Shown in pieces: positions 10,849-20,245 of a stretch of 64,000 nucleotides of DNA; positions within the stretch are counted from its first letter, which is position 1, and every line of letters starts with the position of its first letter. The notes beneath the pieces were generated by a model that saw only the letters and a program-made list of their open reading frames with translations, did no database searches and had not been told where the DNA came from. Position numbers and translations under genes: made by a program. The stretch is from Prochlorococcus sp. AG-409-A10 (GTDB taxonomy: Bacteria; Cyanobacteriota; Cyanobacteriia; PCC-6307; Cyanobiaceae): the NCBI GenBank assembly GCA_003216175.1, contig QCJG01000001.1:268753-332752 (forward strand), written 5' to 3'.

Positions 10849-10925
10849 AAATTACCACTTAGGTACTAAGATAAAAAGTCCGTCGCTCTTAATGAGCCAT
10901 AAAGTCCTAGTCGGAAATCTCATCC

Positions 10926-11357
10926 ATGTCTGAACAACCTTATTACGAGACCATGTACATTCTTCGTCCGGACATACCGGAAGAAGAAGTTGATAGCCAT
11001 CTAAAAAAATATAGTGAAATTCTTGAAAAGTCTGGAACTGAAGTATTAGATAGTCAAATGAGAGGTAAAAGAAGACTTGCTTATCCCATTGCAAAACATA
11101 AAGAAGGAATATATGTGCAACTAAGTCACAAAGGCAATGGACAACAAGTTGCAACCTTAGAGAAAGCTATGAGATTAAGTGAAGACGTTATTCGATACCT
11201 CACGGTTAAACAAGATGGTCCTTTACCAACTCCTAAATCCACTTCCAAAGAGGATGAACCTGAAAAATCTGAAACAGAAAAAGAAGAGATAAAGCCTACT
11301 GAAGACAAAACTGAATCACCTTCCAACGACGAGAAGAAAGAAGACGTAAAAGAATAA
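10926..11357 (+). CDS. rpsF: 30S ribosomal protein S6
   Basis: S6 binds the central domain of 16S rRNA with S18. Residues 1-100 hold the S6 fold ([16 protein letters not shown] at the start, the RRLAYPI strand near 52-58). The last 40 or so residues form an acidic, Lys/Glu-rich extension ending EEKKEDVKE, so the protein (143 aa) is longer than E. coli S6 before its glutamate tailing. rpsR is not adjacent here. The gene converges with argG across 28 bp without an obvious terminator. Confidence 0.96.
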   Translation: MSEQPYYETMYILRPDIPEEEVDSHLKKYSEILEKSGTEVLDSQMRGKRRLAYPIAKHKEGIYVQLSHKGNGQQVATLEKAMRLSEDVIRYLTVKQDGPLPTPKSTSKEDEPEKSETEKEEIKPTEDKTESPSNDEKKEDVKE

Positions 11358-11385
11358 AGTTTAGAGCTAAAAAAATTTTAATAAT

Positions 11386-12588
11386 TTACTTGTTTATCCA
11401 AGACCAAATTCGACTTGGCAATCCCCATATATAAATAAATCCTTCTGCTGATTTGTGATTAAACTTATCTTCACTTCCATAAGTAGACATATCTGAAATA
11501 TATAAACTATTTTCTTGTGACTTGCGACCAATAACATCGGCGTTACCCTTAAAAAGCCTAACCCTTACTGTTCCATTGACTTGCTTTTGAGAATGATTAA
11601 TAAATCCATCCAAAGCTTCTTTTAAAGGACTAAACCAAAAACCTTTATAAACCAAGTCAGCCCATTGACGTTCCAATCTGGATTTAGTATCTAATAAGTC
11701 AGCTGGTAAAGTTAAACTCTCCATTTCTTGATGAGCTTTAATTAATAAAAGCAATCCTGGTGTTTCATAAATCTCTCGACTTTTAATTCCCACGACTCTG
11801 TCTTCAATAATATCCAAACGTCCAAAACCATGCTTGCCTGCAAGGGCATTAGCCTTTTTAATCAGTGATACTGGATCCATTGGTTCTCCATCAATTGCAA
11901 CTGGAAAACCATTGTCAAACAAAATGTCCACAATTTCAGGCTCACTAGGTGAATCAGCTATAGAAGAAGTAATGCCAAAAACTTCATCTGATGGCATCTC
12001 AAATGGATCTTCAAGCGGCCCGGCTTCTATACTTCTACCTAAAAGATTCAAATCAATCGAGTAAGGATTTTTTTTAGTTACAGGAGGGACTATTCCATAT
12101 TTTTCTCCATAGGCAATCGTTTCTTCACGACTCATACCCCATTCCCGTGCTGGTGTAAGCAATTGTAAATCAGGAGCTAAAGATGCAATTGTCACGTCAA
12201 ATCGAACTTGATCATTACCTTTACCTGTACACCCGTGAGCAACTCCATCCGCATTTAATTCCCTTGCAATTTCAACAAGTTTTTTTGCAATTAATGGTCT
12301 AGCTAATGCTGTTGAAAGAGGATATCTACCTTGATACAAAGCATTAGACCTAATTGCTGGAAAAGCATAATCTTCAATAAAAGGTTTTACTAAATTCCCA
12401 ATTAGTGATTGCGAGGCTCCTGCTGAAATAGCCTTTTTTTTGATTTCATCAAGCTCATCGCCTTGACCAAGATCAGCTGCAAACGCAATTACATGCTCAA
12501 CTCCATACTCCTTCTTCAAGTAAGGGATACAAACACTAGTATCGACCCCTCCTGAATAAGCCAAAACAACTTTTTTAGCCTTTCCCAT
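11386..12588 (-). CDS. argG: Argininosuccinate synthase
   Basis: ArgG condenses citrulline and aspartate with ATP to argininosuccinate; argH, encoded at 40.5 kb, does the next step. The N-terminal nucleotide-binding motif [10 protein letters not shown] is clear, and the citrulline/aspartate region around [13 protein letters not shown] is intact. I place the start at the ATG at 12588 (MGKAKK) rather than nine codons upstream. AGGAGAG lies about 6 nt before it on the minus strand, one of the best ribosome-binding sites in the window, and family members begin at this point. The resulting protein is 400 aa, the normal length. Confidence 0.96.
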   Translation of the reverse strand: MGKAKKVVLAYSGGVDTSVCIPYLKKEYGVEHVIAFAADLGQGDELDEIKKKAISAGASQSLIGNLVKPFIEDYAFPAIRSNALYQGRYPLSTALARPLIAKKLVEIARELNADGVAHGCTGKGNDQVRFDVTIASLAPDLQLLTPAREWGMSREETIAYGEKYGIVPPVTKKNPYSIDLNLLGRSIEAGPLEDPFEMPSDEVFGITSSIADSPSEPEIVDILFDNGFPVAIDGEPMDPVSLIKKANALAGKHGFGRLDIIEDRVVGIKSREIYETPGLLLLIKAHQEMESLTLPADLLDTKSRLERQWADLVYKGFWFSPLKEALDGFINHSQKQVNGTVRVRLFKGNADVIGRKSQENSLYISDMSTYGSEDKFNHKSAEGFIYIWGLPSRIWSWINK

Positions 12589-12600
12589 ATGGTTCTCTCC
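12578..12600 (-). promoter_or_regulatory. Ribosome-binding site that fixes the argG start
   Basis: Read on the minus strand, ACAGGAGAGAACC precedes the ATG at 12588-12586. The AGGAGAG core sits at normal spacing, and the alternative start 27 nt upstream would leave this site inside the coding region. It stands out because most genes here lack a recognisable Shine-Dalgarno. Confidence 0.75.
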
Positions 12601-12721
12601 TGTAAGGAAATTCAATTTTCTTTATTAAATATAGAGAACTATTGGACAATATTTCTGATTTAGAGAATCAATGCTGATTCAAATATTTTCAAAAGTGAAA
12701 ACTCAAGATAATGATTCAAAA

Positions 12722-12931
12722 TCATTCCCATGGCTGCTTAATAGATTTTCCTGATTGGCTTTCAGATAAGAATCCGATAAACCATACCGAAACAAAAGCC
12801 AAAGATGTTAACCCAAAAAAAATAAGTACATAAATTAACCAAGTTTCAATATTATGACCAAAAATCAATAAATCTTGAACATCATTATTAGTAGTAAAAA
12901 TAAAATAAAGATGTGAAAACTTAAAAATCAC
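12722..12931 (-). CDS. Small single-helix membrane protein, unknown function
   Basis: This open frame encodes at most 69 aa from a GTG start. A more likely product begins at the TTG at 12868 (about 48 aa, starting LIFGHNIETWLIYV). Either way it has one strong membrane helix (about residues 30-53) and a short polar tail ending GKSIKQPWE. It sits 13 nt downstream of another small membrane protein on the same strand, suggesting a two-gene unit. I do not recognise the family. The start is uncertain. Confidence 0.5.
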   Translation of the reverse strand: MIFKFSHLYFIFTTNNDVQDLLIFGHNIETWLIYVLIFFGLTSLAFVSVWFIGFLSESQSGKSIKQPWE

Positions 12932-12944
12932 GTGAAATTCAAAA

Positions 12945-13151
12945 TTAAATTGAAGGGTTTAAGGCAAAAGATTTCTTAACCAAAAAATAAATTAACAGAA
13001 AAAGAGATGGAGCAAAAACCATAAACCATACTAGAAAGTGGTTTATGTGAAAAGGATCAGGATGAAAAATGCCTGCTGCGCGAAGAAAAATGCTTACCAA
13101 GAACGCTAGAGTCCAAGTAAAAGTAATCAATATCAGCTTTGAAGTCAGCAT
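12945..13151 (-). CDS. Small two-helix membrane protein, unknown function
   Basis: The 68-aa product starts at ATG and has two hydrophobic helices (about 5-25 and 38-60) separated by a short polar loop containing GIFHPDPFHINHF; the tail is KKSFALNPSI. It is divergent from the DUF3134-like gene and is followed closely by the other small membrane protein at 12722-12931. The helix pattern and clean codon use make it a probable real gene, but I cannot name a function. Confidence 0.6.
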   Translation of the reverse strand: MLTSKLILITFTWTLAFLVSIFLRAAGIFHPDPFHINHFLVWFMVFAPSLFLLIYFLVKKSFALNPSI

Positions 13152-13209
13152 AAAGATTAGAAAATTAATCCATAATGCATTATGTTAATTCATCGATCAT
13201 AATCTAGAT

Positions 13210-13485
13210 ATGAGCGAACTAGAAAAAGTCAATTTATCTGATTTAGACGGTATTAACCCCGCTCTAACTCGTTATGGCAAAGAAGAACCTGCTCCTGTTC
13301 TCCCACTAAGAGAAGAACCCGATTTATTATCTTGGTTAGAAACAAGTGGAAGATTAGTTTCTGATGAAGATTCAAATGATCAAGAAATAAGTACAGTTGA
13401 AGAAGAAGAGCTATCAGCCTTAATGGGCGAGAAAGAAGACTATAAAGCTGAAGAAGAATCAACTGATGAAGAATGGGAAGAATAA
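13210..13485 (+). CDS. DUF3134-like small acidic cyanobacterial protein
   Basis: The 91-aa product has a core reading NPALTRYGKEEPAPVLPL and then LLSWLETSGRL, which I recognise as the DUF3134 pattern found in cyanobacteria (prolines, conserved DLLxWLExxGRL). The C-terminal half is almost entirely Glu/Asp/Ser and probably disordered. There is no membrane segment. It lies 16 nt upstream of mraY on the same strand. Function is unknown; the domain call is from memory of the motif. Confidence 0.72.
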   Translation: MSELEKVNLSDLDGINPALTRYGKEEPAPVLPLREEPDLLSWLETSGRLVSDEDSNDQEISTVEEEELSALMGEKEDYKAEEESTDEEWEE

Positions 13486-13501
13486 TTTACTAGCTTAAGT
13501 T

Positions 13502-14611
13502 TTGGAAAAATCTCACAAGCTTTCAAATAACAAAAATATATCATTTTTTAATAAAGCTAATAAGCAAATATTAATTTTCTTTGGATTAATAACAATTACT
13601 TGTATCTATTCTGATTGTTATTTTAAAAGTAGCAATTTAACTATTCCTTTTATAATTACAACTCTTGTATCCTCAATTATTACCTTTATAGGTATACCTA
13701 AATTAAAAAAATTTAAAATTAAGCAAATCATTAGAGAAGAAGGGCCAAAAAATCATTTACTTAAGCAAGGCACTCCAACAATGGGGGGGATTTTCTTTAT
13801 ACCTATTGGAATAATAATAAGCAATATTTTATATTTTAATAAAGAGAATTACGAAATTATTGTAACTTTAAGCTTCCTTGTATTATTTTTTATGCTTATT
13901 GGTTTTATAGATGATTTTCTTAGTTTAAAAAAACAATTGAATACTGGACTAAGAGCTAAACAAAAAATTATTTTACAATCTTTTATTAGTCTTATTTTTA
14001 TTATTTTTTGTGCATCAAATAATTTAATCCCATACAATGTTCAAATTGCAAATAAAATTGTTAATATAGGAAACTTTATTTATCCTTTAGGAATATTTGT
14101 ATTACTAGCTGAAAGTAATTCAACTAATTTAACAGATGGTTTAGATGGTTTATTGAGTGGCTGTAGTGTATTAATCTTCACAGGACTAGCTATTACTATT
14201 TTAATAGATAATCCAAGTAATAATTTGACACTAGCTCCTCTCAGCATAGTAATGGCTGGAGCTTGCATGGGATTTCTTTTTCTAAACAAATATCCTGCAA
14301 AATTATTCATGGGAGATTCAGGTTCCTTAGCTATAGGAGCATCTCTAAGTGGTATTGCTTTAATATCAAACAATCTTTGGTCTCTTTTCATTATGGGAGG
14401 AATACTTGCCGCAGAGTCTATTTCCGTACTGATTCAAGTAAGTATTTTTAAACTTTCTAAGCGCATAAAAGGAAAAGGTCATAAATTATTTTTAATGACT
14501 CCTTTACATCATCATTTTGAACTTAAAGGTAACAATGAAATTCTAATTGTAAGTACCTTTTGGTTAATTACATTATTGTTAATCATAATAAATCTAATTT
14601 TTTTCCATTAA
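13502..14611 (+). CDS. mraY: Phospho-N-acetylmuramoyl-pentapeptide transferase
   Basis: MraY transfers phospho-MurNAc-pentapeptide to undecaprenyl phosphate to make lipid I, the first membrane step of peptidoglycan synthesis. The 369-aa, roughly ten-helix protein has the family motifs in order: GPKNHLLKQGTPTMGG, the Mg2+/lipid-binding FIDDFLSL, NLTDGLDGL, MGDSGSLAIG, and the MTPLHHHFELKG histidine cluster. The only reasonable start is a TTG at 13502 without a Shine-Dalgarno. The N-terminal 75 residues before the first motif are more variable and fit additional helices. murB and murC are at 47.7-50.0 kb. Confidence 0.95.
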   Translation: MEKSHKLSNNKNISFFNKANKQILIFFGLITITCIYSDCYFKSSNLTIPFIITTLVSSIITFIGIPKLKKFKIKQIIREEGPKNHLLKQGTPTMGGIFFIPIGIIISNILYFNKENYEIIVTLSFLVLFFMLIGFIDDFLSLKKQLNTGLRAKQKIILQSFISLIFIIFCASNNLIPYNVQIANKIVNIGNFIYPLGIFVLLAESNSTNLTDGLDGLLSGCSVLIFTGLAITILIDNPSNNLTLAPLSIVMAGACMGFLFLNKYPAKLFMGDSGSLAIGASLSGIALISNNLWSLFIMGGILAAESISVLIQVSIFKLSKRIKGKGHKLFLMTPLHHHFELKGNNEILIVSTFWLITLLLIIINLIFFH

Positions 14612-14635
14612 ATCCTAAATCTCTAAATTAAACAG

Positions 14636-14884
14636 ATGAGCTATTTTACCTGGAAAGAAGAAGGACTAACTAATGATTGTGAAACTCTAGATTCTATGGC
14701 CGCTCGGTTTGAAGAATCTGCAAGACTTATGAGAAAAATGTCAGCTGAAGGTTTTAAAGTAGAAAAAAGAAATAAACAACAAATAATCACTCATATTGAT
14801 TCAAACATTTTTAATGATTGGGGCTTCGTGAGTGAAGAGCCACCATATCAACAACTGACATTGATACTTGAAGAAAACATATAA
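14636..14884 (+). CDS. Conserved small cyanobacterial protein, unknown function
   Basis: The 82-aa product begins MSYFTWKEEGLTNDCETL and has one amphipathic helix (MAARFEESARLMRKM) followed by short beta-like segments. It has no membrane segment or recognised catalytic motif. It is 24 nt downstream of mraY on the same strand and converges with sucrose-phosphate synthase. I think it belongs to a marine picocyanobacterial conserved family, but I cannot name it. Confidence 0.65.
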   Translation: MSYFTWKEEGLTNDCETLDSMAARFEESARLMRKMSAEGFKVEKRNKQQIITHIDSNIFNDWGFVSEEPPYQQLTLILEENI

Positions 14885-14942
14885 TAAAATTTATCTATTA
14901 ATTTTTTAAATCAATACTTAAAAGCTATAAGAATATTAAAAA

Positions 14943-17069
14943 TTAATGACTTTTAAAAAATCGAAAATGTTTTAAACCTTCTAGGACACCATCTTCAGCA
15001 TCAGAAAAGAAAGCTCTTTGCTGAGATCTCAATCTATCTAATGATGAATCATGATCAAATGGAATAACACTAGTGGTCAATCCCGTTATTAACTCAGCAT
15101 CACCTTGTTGACTTGCTACAACAAGGATTTTTTCTAAAGGCAAGCCCCAACGTAAAGTCAAAAATCTAATAGCTTCTGCTCTTGATGCTCGCAAAGGAAC
15201 AACATCTAAATACCAATGACATTTCAGGTGGGGAGAAGCCGCAAGCCCAGCTTGTCTAAGTCTTTTTCGTACTAAAGGTAAAATTGCATCACTAGGTTCT
15301 TTTAATAAATAACTAATCTTATAAAGACCTTGGTGTTCAGTTGATTGAAGCTCTAAATAATCTTTTAAATCGAACAAAACCTTTTCCACACCTTTACGGT
15401 TCCAATCAACAGTTATTGAGTCTTGCCAAAAAATATCTGATTTATTTTCATCAGAATAATAAATTTCAGTACCAGCTTGGCATATCCAAACTACAGGCTT
15501 GAGTAGTTGTGTTTCTGCATATCGATAACGAGCAGCTTTAATCGATCTCCCAGTTAAAATTCCCAATTGAATATCGTAATTCAATGAATGATGTTTTAAC
15601 TTGCTTCTCAATTTTGATAAGCTTTTTGATTGCTCAAGATAGTTATCTAAATCAAGAAAAATGAGTTTTTGACCAATAGGACTGGTTTCTTTAATATTTC
15701 CAAATGTCCAATTTCGAGGTGCAAGAAATTTGAGACGCTGCTGCATCAATGCTATGTAGTTACATACATGAGCATCCCAACTAAAATGCCTACTTACTCC
15801 CTCGACTCCATTATTACTCCAAGTTTTCCATAAAGAAGAGTTTGAGCCAGCAGTCTCTAAACCATCTCTAAACGCTTGTAAATCAGTTACATCTACAAGT
15901 AGACCATTTTCACAACGAGACAAAATATCCCTTGGGCCACCATCATCAGTCGTCACCGTCGGCAAGCCACACGCAGCAGATTCCAATAATGTCAAGCCAA
16001 ATGGCTCAGTTAAAGCAGGATTAACAAATAATCCCTTTTTATTTGCTGCCCAACGATAAATTGATGGAATTTGCTCTCTTTTATGTTTTTTTGGAAAAGC
16101 AACTTTTCCATATAAATTATATTTATCAACCAATTCAAATACTTGCTGAAATACTTCTCTTTGCTGTTTATCAAGCTGACGTGAATCTTCTCGACAACCT
16201 AAAATTAAAATAAGATTATGACGTTGCTGCAAAATTGACGAACGACCATAAGTCTCAATCAAAGCAGGAATGTTTTTTCTTCTTACTGCTCTGGATATAG
16301 CCAAAAGAGGAGAAAGATGTATATCTCTCAAAAAAGGTTTGAAAAGTTTGTTTAATTCTTTTTCTTCTTCATTTAAATTAGAATCTATCGAATGAAAACG
16401 ATTTAAATCGACACCAGGTGGAATTATTTCTACGTTTTTTGAACTAAATCGTCCATAACGAGCATACTGTTCTTCAGATTCCTGCTTAGTGCTTGTTATA
16501 AGTAAATTTGAATGTGCTAAAGCTAATTCTTCTGCATCAATTCTTTTGCTAATTGAATAAGTTTGCTCTATTTGATCATGATCTATTCCAGCAGCCAATA
16601 ATCTTCTAAGTTTTTCACGGCCTAATGAATGGCCCGTAAAAACTAAAGGTAAACCTAATCTTCTACTCACCAATGCTCCCACATAACCAGCATCAGCGTA
16701 ATGAGCATGAATCCAATCAGGCAAATATTTTTGTTTTTGCAGTCTTTCAACTATTTGATCAGCTAAATCATCTAAATAAGGCCACAATAATTCTTTCCTA
16801 ATATAACGCTTAGGACCAAAAGGTAATCGAATAATTTCCGCACAACTTGATAACTTTTCAACCGGATTTGAGTAGTCAGAAGACACTCTTCTATCAATAA
16901 CTAATCTGGTAATAAGTTCAACTTTTTCAACTTCTGGTCTTGCAGCAAGTCCTTTTACTAATTCTAAAACATATAAAGTTTGCCCGCCTGTGTCTGAATC
17001 TCTACCTAACTCAAGATCATGTGAACGGATTAAACCATGCAAATTTAAATGTAAAAGTCGTAATCCCAA
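14943..17069 (-). CDS. sps: Sucrose-phosphate synthase with C-terminal phosphatase-like domain
   Basis: SPS makes sucrose-6-phosphate from UDP-glucose and fructose-6-phosphate; sucrose is a compatible solute in marine picocyanobacteria. The 708-aa protein has a GT-B glycosyltransferase part (about 1-450: LGRDSDTGGQTLYVLELVKG at the N-terminus, FVNPALTEPFGLTLLEAAxGLP-type donor site, here with ESAACGLPT) and a HAD/sucrose-phosphatase-like domain (about 465-708). HAD motif I is kept (Asp473 and Asp475 in FLDLDN). Motif IV, usually GDSGND, reads ASQQGD (652-657), so the first acidic residue is lost and phosphatase activity is doubtful. The gene follows uvrA after 183 bp. Confidence 0.93.
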   Translation of the reverse strand: MGLRLLHLNLHGLIRSHDLELGRDSDTGGQTLYVLELVKGLAARPEVEKVELITRLVIDRRVSSDYSNPVEKLSSCAEIIRLPFGPKRYIRKELLWPYLDDLADQIVERLQKQKYLPDWIHAHYADAGYVGALVSRRLGLPLVFTGHSLGREKLRRLLAAGIDHDQIEQTYSISKRIDAEELALAHSNLLITSTKQESEEQYARYGRFSSKNVEIIPPGVDLNRFHSIDSNLNEEEKELNKLFKPFLRDIHLSPLLAISRAVRRKNIPALIETYGRSSILQQRHNLILILGCREDSRQLDKQQREVFQQVFELVDKYNLYGKVAFPKKHKREQIPSIYRWAANKKGLFVNPALTEPFGLTLLESAACGLPTVTTDDGGPRDILSRCENGLLVDVTDLQAFRDGLETAGSNSSLWKTWSNNGVEGVSRHFSWDAHVCNYIALMQQRLKFLAPRNWTFGNIKETSPIGQKLIFLDLDNYLEQSKSLSKLRSKLKHHSLNYDIQLGILTGRSIKAARYRYAETQLLKPVVWICQAGTEIYYSDENKSDIFWQDSITVDWNRKGVEKVLFDLKDYLELQSTEHQGLYKISYLLKEPSDAILPLVRKRLRQAGLAASPHLKCHWYLDVVPLRASRAEAIRFLTLRWGLPLEKILVVASQQGDAELITGLTTSVIPFDHDSSLDRLRSQQRAFFSDAEDGVLEGLKHFRFFKSH

Positions 17070-17252
17070 GCAAAACCCTATTAAATATTTGAGATTAATA
17101 GTTCATTTTCTGTAAGTTAAATCTAAAGAAATTATTATATTTTATTTACATAAAAATAAGGTTTTTAATCCCTTGCAATCACAGGATTTTTGCAAGAAAA
17201 ACAAATATATGAATCTTAAAGATTAAGGAATATATACAAAATCAAAAATGAA

Positions 17253-20201
17253 TCATGCTTTTCTTGGAGGATGTAATTCCAAAACTTTTTTTAGATAATT
17301 ACCTGTATGACTATTTGAATTTGTTGCTACTTCTTCGGGAGTTCCCATAGAAATAATTTCACCTCCTCGATTACCTCCTTCAGGACCCATATCAATAATC
17401 CAATCTGAACATCTAATAACATCCAAATTATGCTCAATAACAATAATTGAATTTCCTTTATCTACCAATCTCTGGATAACATCCATTAATTTATGAACAT
17501 CATAAAAACTTAAACCAGTAGTAGGTTCGTCAATTAAATAAAGAGTTTTACCTGTAGCTCTTCTAGATAACTCAGTAGCAAGTTTTACTCTTTGCGCTTC
17601 TCCTCCAGATAATGTTGGTGCAGGTTGGCCAAGCTTAATGTATCCAAGACCAACATCTAAAAGTGTCCTTAAGCGATCCGCAGCTTGAGGTATAGCGGAA
17701 AAAACATCAACTGCTTGCTCAACAGTCATTTCTAATACATCGGAAATAGAATAATTTTTGTATTTAACTTGTAATGTCTCTCGATTAAATCGAGCTCCTT
17801 TACATACATCACATTGAACATAAACATCAGGAAGAAAATTCATTTCAATAACATTTACACCCTGTCCACGACAAGCTTCGCATCTTCCACCTTTAACATT
17901 AAAACTAAATTGTCCTGCTTGATATCCTCTCGCCTTTGCTTCAACAGAAGTAGCAAAAAGTTGGCGTATAGGATCAAATGCACCTGTATAAGTAGCTGTA
18001 TTAGATCTTGGGGTCCTACCAATTGGGGATTGATCAATAACAATAACTTTATCTATAGATTTAATACCTTTCAATTCTTTTAATCCTTTTGGAAAAGGAA
18101 CTTTCAACCCTAGAGAATGATTTAAAGCAGGATGAAGTAATTCATTGATCAGCGTACTTTTTCCGCTACCACTAACTCCAGTCACAGCAACTAATCTGCC
18201 TAACGGAAAATCAACTGAAACATTTTTTAGATTATTTTTATTACAATCAATTAAACGTAATTTTCTTTGTACTGAGTCTCTTCTAGTAGGAGGAGTAGGA
18301 ATAGATGAACGCCCGCTAAGATAAGCACCAGTTAATGATTTTTTTGCCGTCAACAAACTATCTAAAGATCCCTCAGCGATAATCTCCCCCCCATGAACAC
18401 CAGCACCAGGACCTATATCTACTAAATGATCAGCCGCTCTTATCGTATCTTCATCATGTTCAACAACAACTAAAGTATTACCTAGATCACGTAGTTTTTT
18501 TAATGTAGACAATAATCTATCATTGTCTCTTTGATGTAGTCCAATACTAGGTTCATCTAAAACATAAAGAACTCCTGTTAAACCTGCACCTATTTGAGTG
18601 GCAAGTCTAATTCTTTGAGCTTCACCCCCGGACAAAGTCATTGCGGGTCTATCTAGAGTTAAATAATCAAGTCCAACATCCAGCAAAAATTGAAGACGTA
18701 ATCGAATTTCTTTTAAAACTAATTCCCCAATTTTCTTTTGTTTATTGGATAGTAATTGCTTTGAGTTTTTTGTTATGTGAAGACCCATTAATTCCTCAAC
18801 ATTCTCAAGTGTGGTAGAAACACTTGAGGAAGTAAGGTCAGTAATTGCAAAAGGTCCAAGTCTTACAGCAAGAGCTTCAGGACGTAATCTCTTGCCATGA
18901 CAGCTTGCACAAGGAACTAATTCAAGATATTTTTCTAACTTTTGTCGAACAGCTTCACCGTTTGCATCCTGTAACTGTCTTTCTAAAATAGGTAAAATAC
19001 CTTCAAAAGGTCTTTTAAATCCAGAGTCTTGTTTATATCTACTATCTACCTTTATTAAAATTGGTTCTTTACTACCATTTAACAAAATATTTTTTTGCTC
19101 TTCTTTTAAATCTTTCCAAGGAGTTTTTATTTCAAAACCAAATGCTTCACCAACTGAAAATAATAATGAAAAATAATATGAATTATCTTTATCACTCCAT
19201 GGTGCAACAGCAGCGTAAACCGGTAGTGATGGATCAGGTATAACTCTCTCGCAAGTGAATTTTTTCAAATGACCCAGACCATGACAGTCAGGACATGCTC
19301 CATATGGACTATTAAATGAGAATAATCTTGGAGATAATTCTTCAATCACTGCCCCATGAACTGGGCAAGCAAAATTTTCAGAAAATAATCTTTCTCTATC
19401 AATACCTTTAGGAAGTTGTTCATTCTTTTTAGGTACTGCTTCAACTATCGCTAAGCCATCTCCCCTTTTCAAAGTAGTGCTTAATGAATCAGTTAATCTC
19501 TCTTCGATACCCTCTCTCGCAATCAATCTATCAACCACTACTTCAATAGAATGAACTTGATTTTTATCTAATTCAATATTATCTGACAATTCTCTAACTT
19601 CTTTGTTAATTCTTACTCGAACAAACCCCTCTGCAGCAAGTCCAGACAAAAGTTTTGAGTGTGTTCCTTTTTTCCCTCTAACTACTGGTGCAAGTAATTG
19701 ATATCGAGTACCTTCTGGAAGAGTCTTAATTTGATCAACCATCTCATCAATGCTCTGAGGCTTAATTGGCCTAGAACACTCAGGGCAATGAGGTTCTCCT
19801 GCTCTTCCAAAAAGCAAACGAAAGTAATCTTGTATTTCTGTAACTGTTCCAACTGTTGAGCGAGGATTATGACTAGTTGATTTTTGATCAATAGAAATTG
19901 CTGGTGATAAGCCTTCGATAGAATCAACATCAGGTTTATCAACCTGACCTAAAAATTGTCTTGCATAAGCAGACAAACTCTCAACATAGCGCCTTTGTCC
20001 CTCAGCAAAAATAGTATCAAAAGCTAAAGAACTTTTACCACTACCACTAACACCTGTAAAAACCACCAATTTATTTCTTGGAATAGATAAATCAACGTTT
20101 TTTAAATTATGTTGCCTTGCACCACGAATTATTATGACTTCTTCGCTCGAAGAACCAATATTTAATGCCTTTTTTTTTGAATTAGGTTTTGGACTTCCCA
20201 T
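17253..20201 (-). CDS. uvrA: UvrABC excinuclease subunit A
   Basis: UvrA is the damage-recognising ABC ATPase of nucleotide excision repair. The 982-aa protein has a Walker A at 50-57 (GVSGSGKS), a second one in the C-terminal half (VTGVSGSGKSTL), two ABC signatures (LSGGEAQR), and zinc-binding cysteine groups such as CEACRGQG followed by CDVCKGARF. It is about 40 residues longer than E. coli UvrA but typical for cyanobacteria. It lies 44 nt downstream of recN on the same strand, so the two repair genes probably form one transcript. Confidence 0.97.
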   Translation of the reverse strand: MGSPKPNSKKKALNIGSSSEEVIIIRGARQHNLKNVDLSIPRNKLVVFTGVSGSGKSSLAFDTIFAEGQRRYVESLSAYARQFLGQVDKPDVDSIEGLSPAISIDQKSTSHNPRSTVGTVTEIQDYFRLLFGRAGEPHCPECSRPIKPQSIDEMVDQIKTLPEGTRYQLLAPVVRGKKGTHSKLLSGLAAEGFVRVRINKEVRELSDNIELDKNQVHSIEVVVDRLIAREGIEERLTDSLSTTLKRGDGLAIVEAVPKKNEQLPKGIDRERLFSENFACPVHGAVIEELSPRLFSFNSPYGACPDCHGLGHLKKFTCERVIPDPSLPVYAAVAPWSDKDNSYYFSLLFSVGEAFGFEIKTPWKDLKEEQKNILLNGSKEPILIKVDSRYKQDSGFKRPFEGILPILERQLQDANGEAVRQKLEKYLELVPCASCHGKRLRPEALAVRLGPFAITDLTSSSVSTTLENVEELMGLHITKNSKQLLSNKQKKIGELVLKEIRLRLQFLLDVGLDYLTLDRPAMTLSGGEAQRIRLATQIGAGLTGVLYVLDEPSIGLHQRDNDRLLSTLKKLRDLGNTLVVVEHDEDTIRAADHLVDIGPGAGVHGGEIIAEGSLDSLLTAKKSLTGAYLSGRSSIPTPPTRRDSVQRKLRLIDCNKNNLKNVSVDFPLGRLVAVTGVSGSGKSTLINELLHPALNHSLGLKVPFPKGLKELKGIKSIDKVIVIDQSPIGRTPRSNTATYTGAFDPIRQLFATSVEAKARGYQAGQFSFNVKGGRCEACRGQGVNVIEMNFLPDVYVQCDVCKGARFNRETLQVKYKNYSISDVLEMTVEQAVDVFSAIPQAADRLRTLLDVGLGYIKLGQPAPTLSGGEAQRVKLATELSRRATGKTLYLIDEPTTGLSFYDVHKLMDVIQRLVDKGNSIIVIEHNLDVIRCSDWIIDMGPEGGNRGGEIISMGTPEEVATNSNSHTGNYLKKVLELHPPRKA

Positions 20202-20245
20202 TAGGGAAAATTACTAATAGCTAATTGTATAAAAAAATATGCTCA

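Noticed and set aside
10858..10870. CTTAG-GTA-CTAAG inverted repeat before rpsF
   Set aside because: Only five paired bases; too weak to call a ribosomal-protein leader or terminator.
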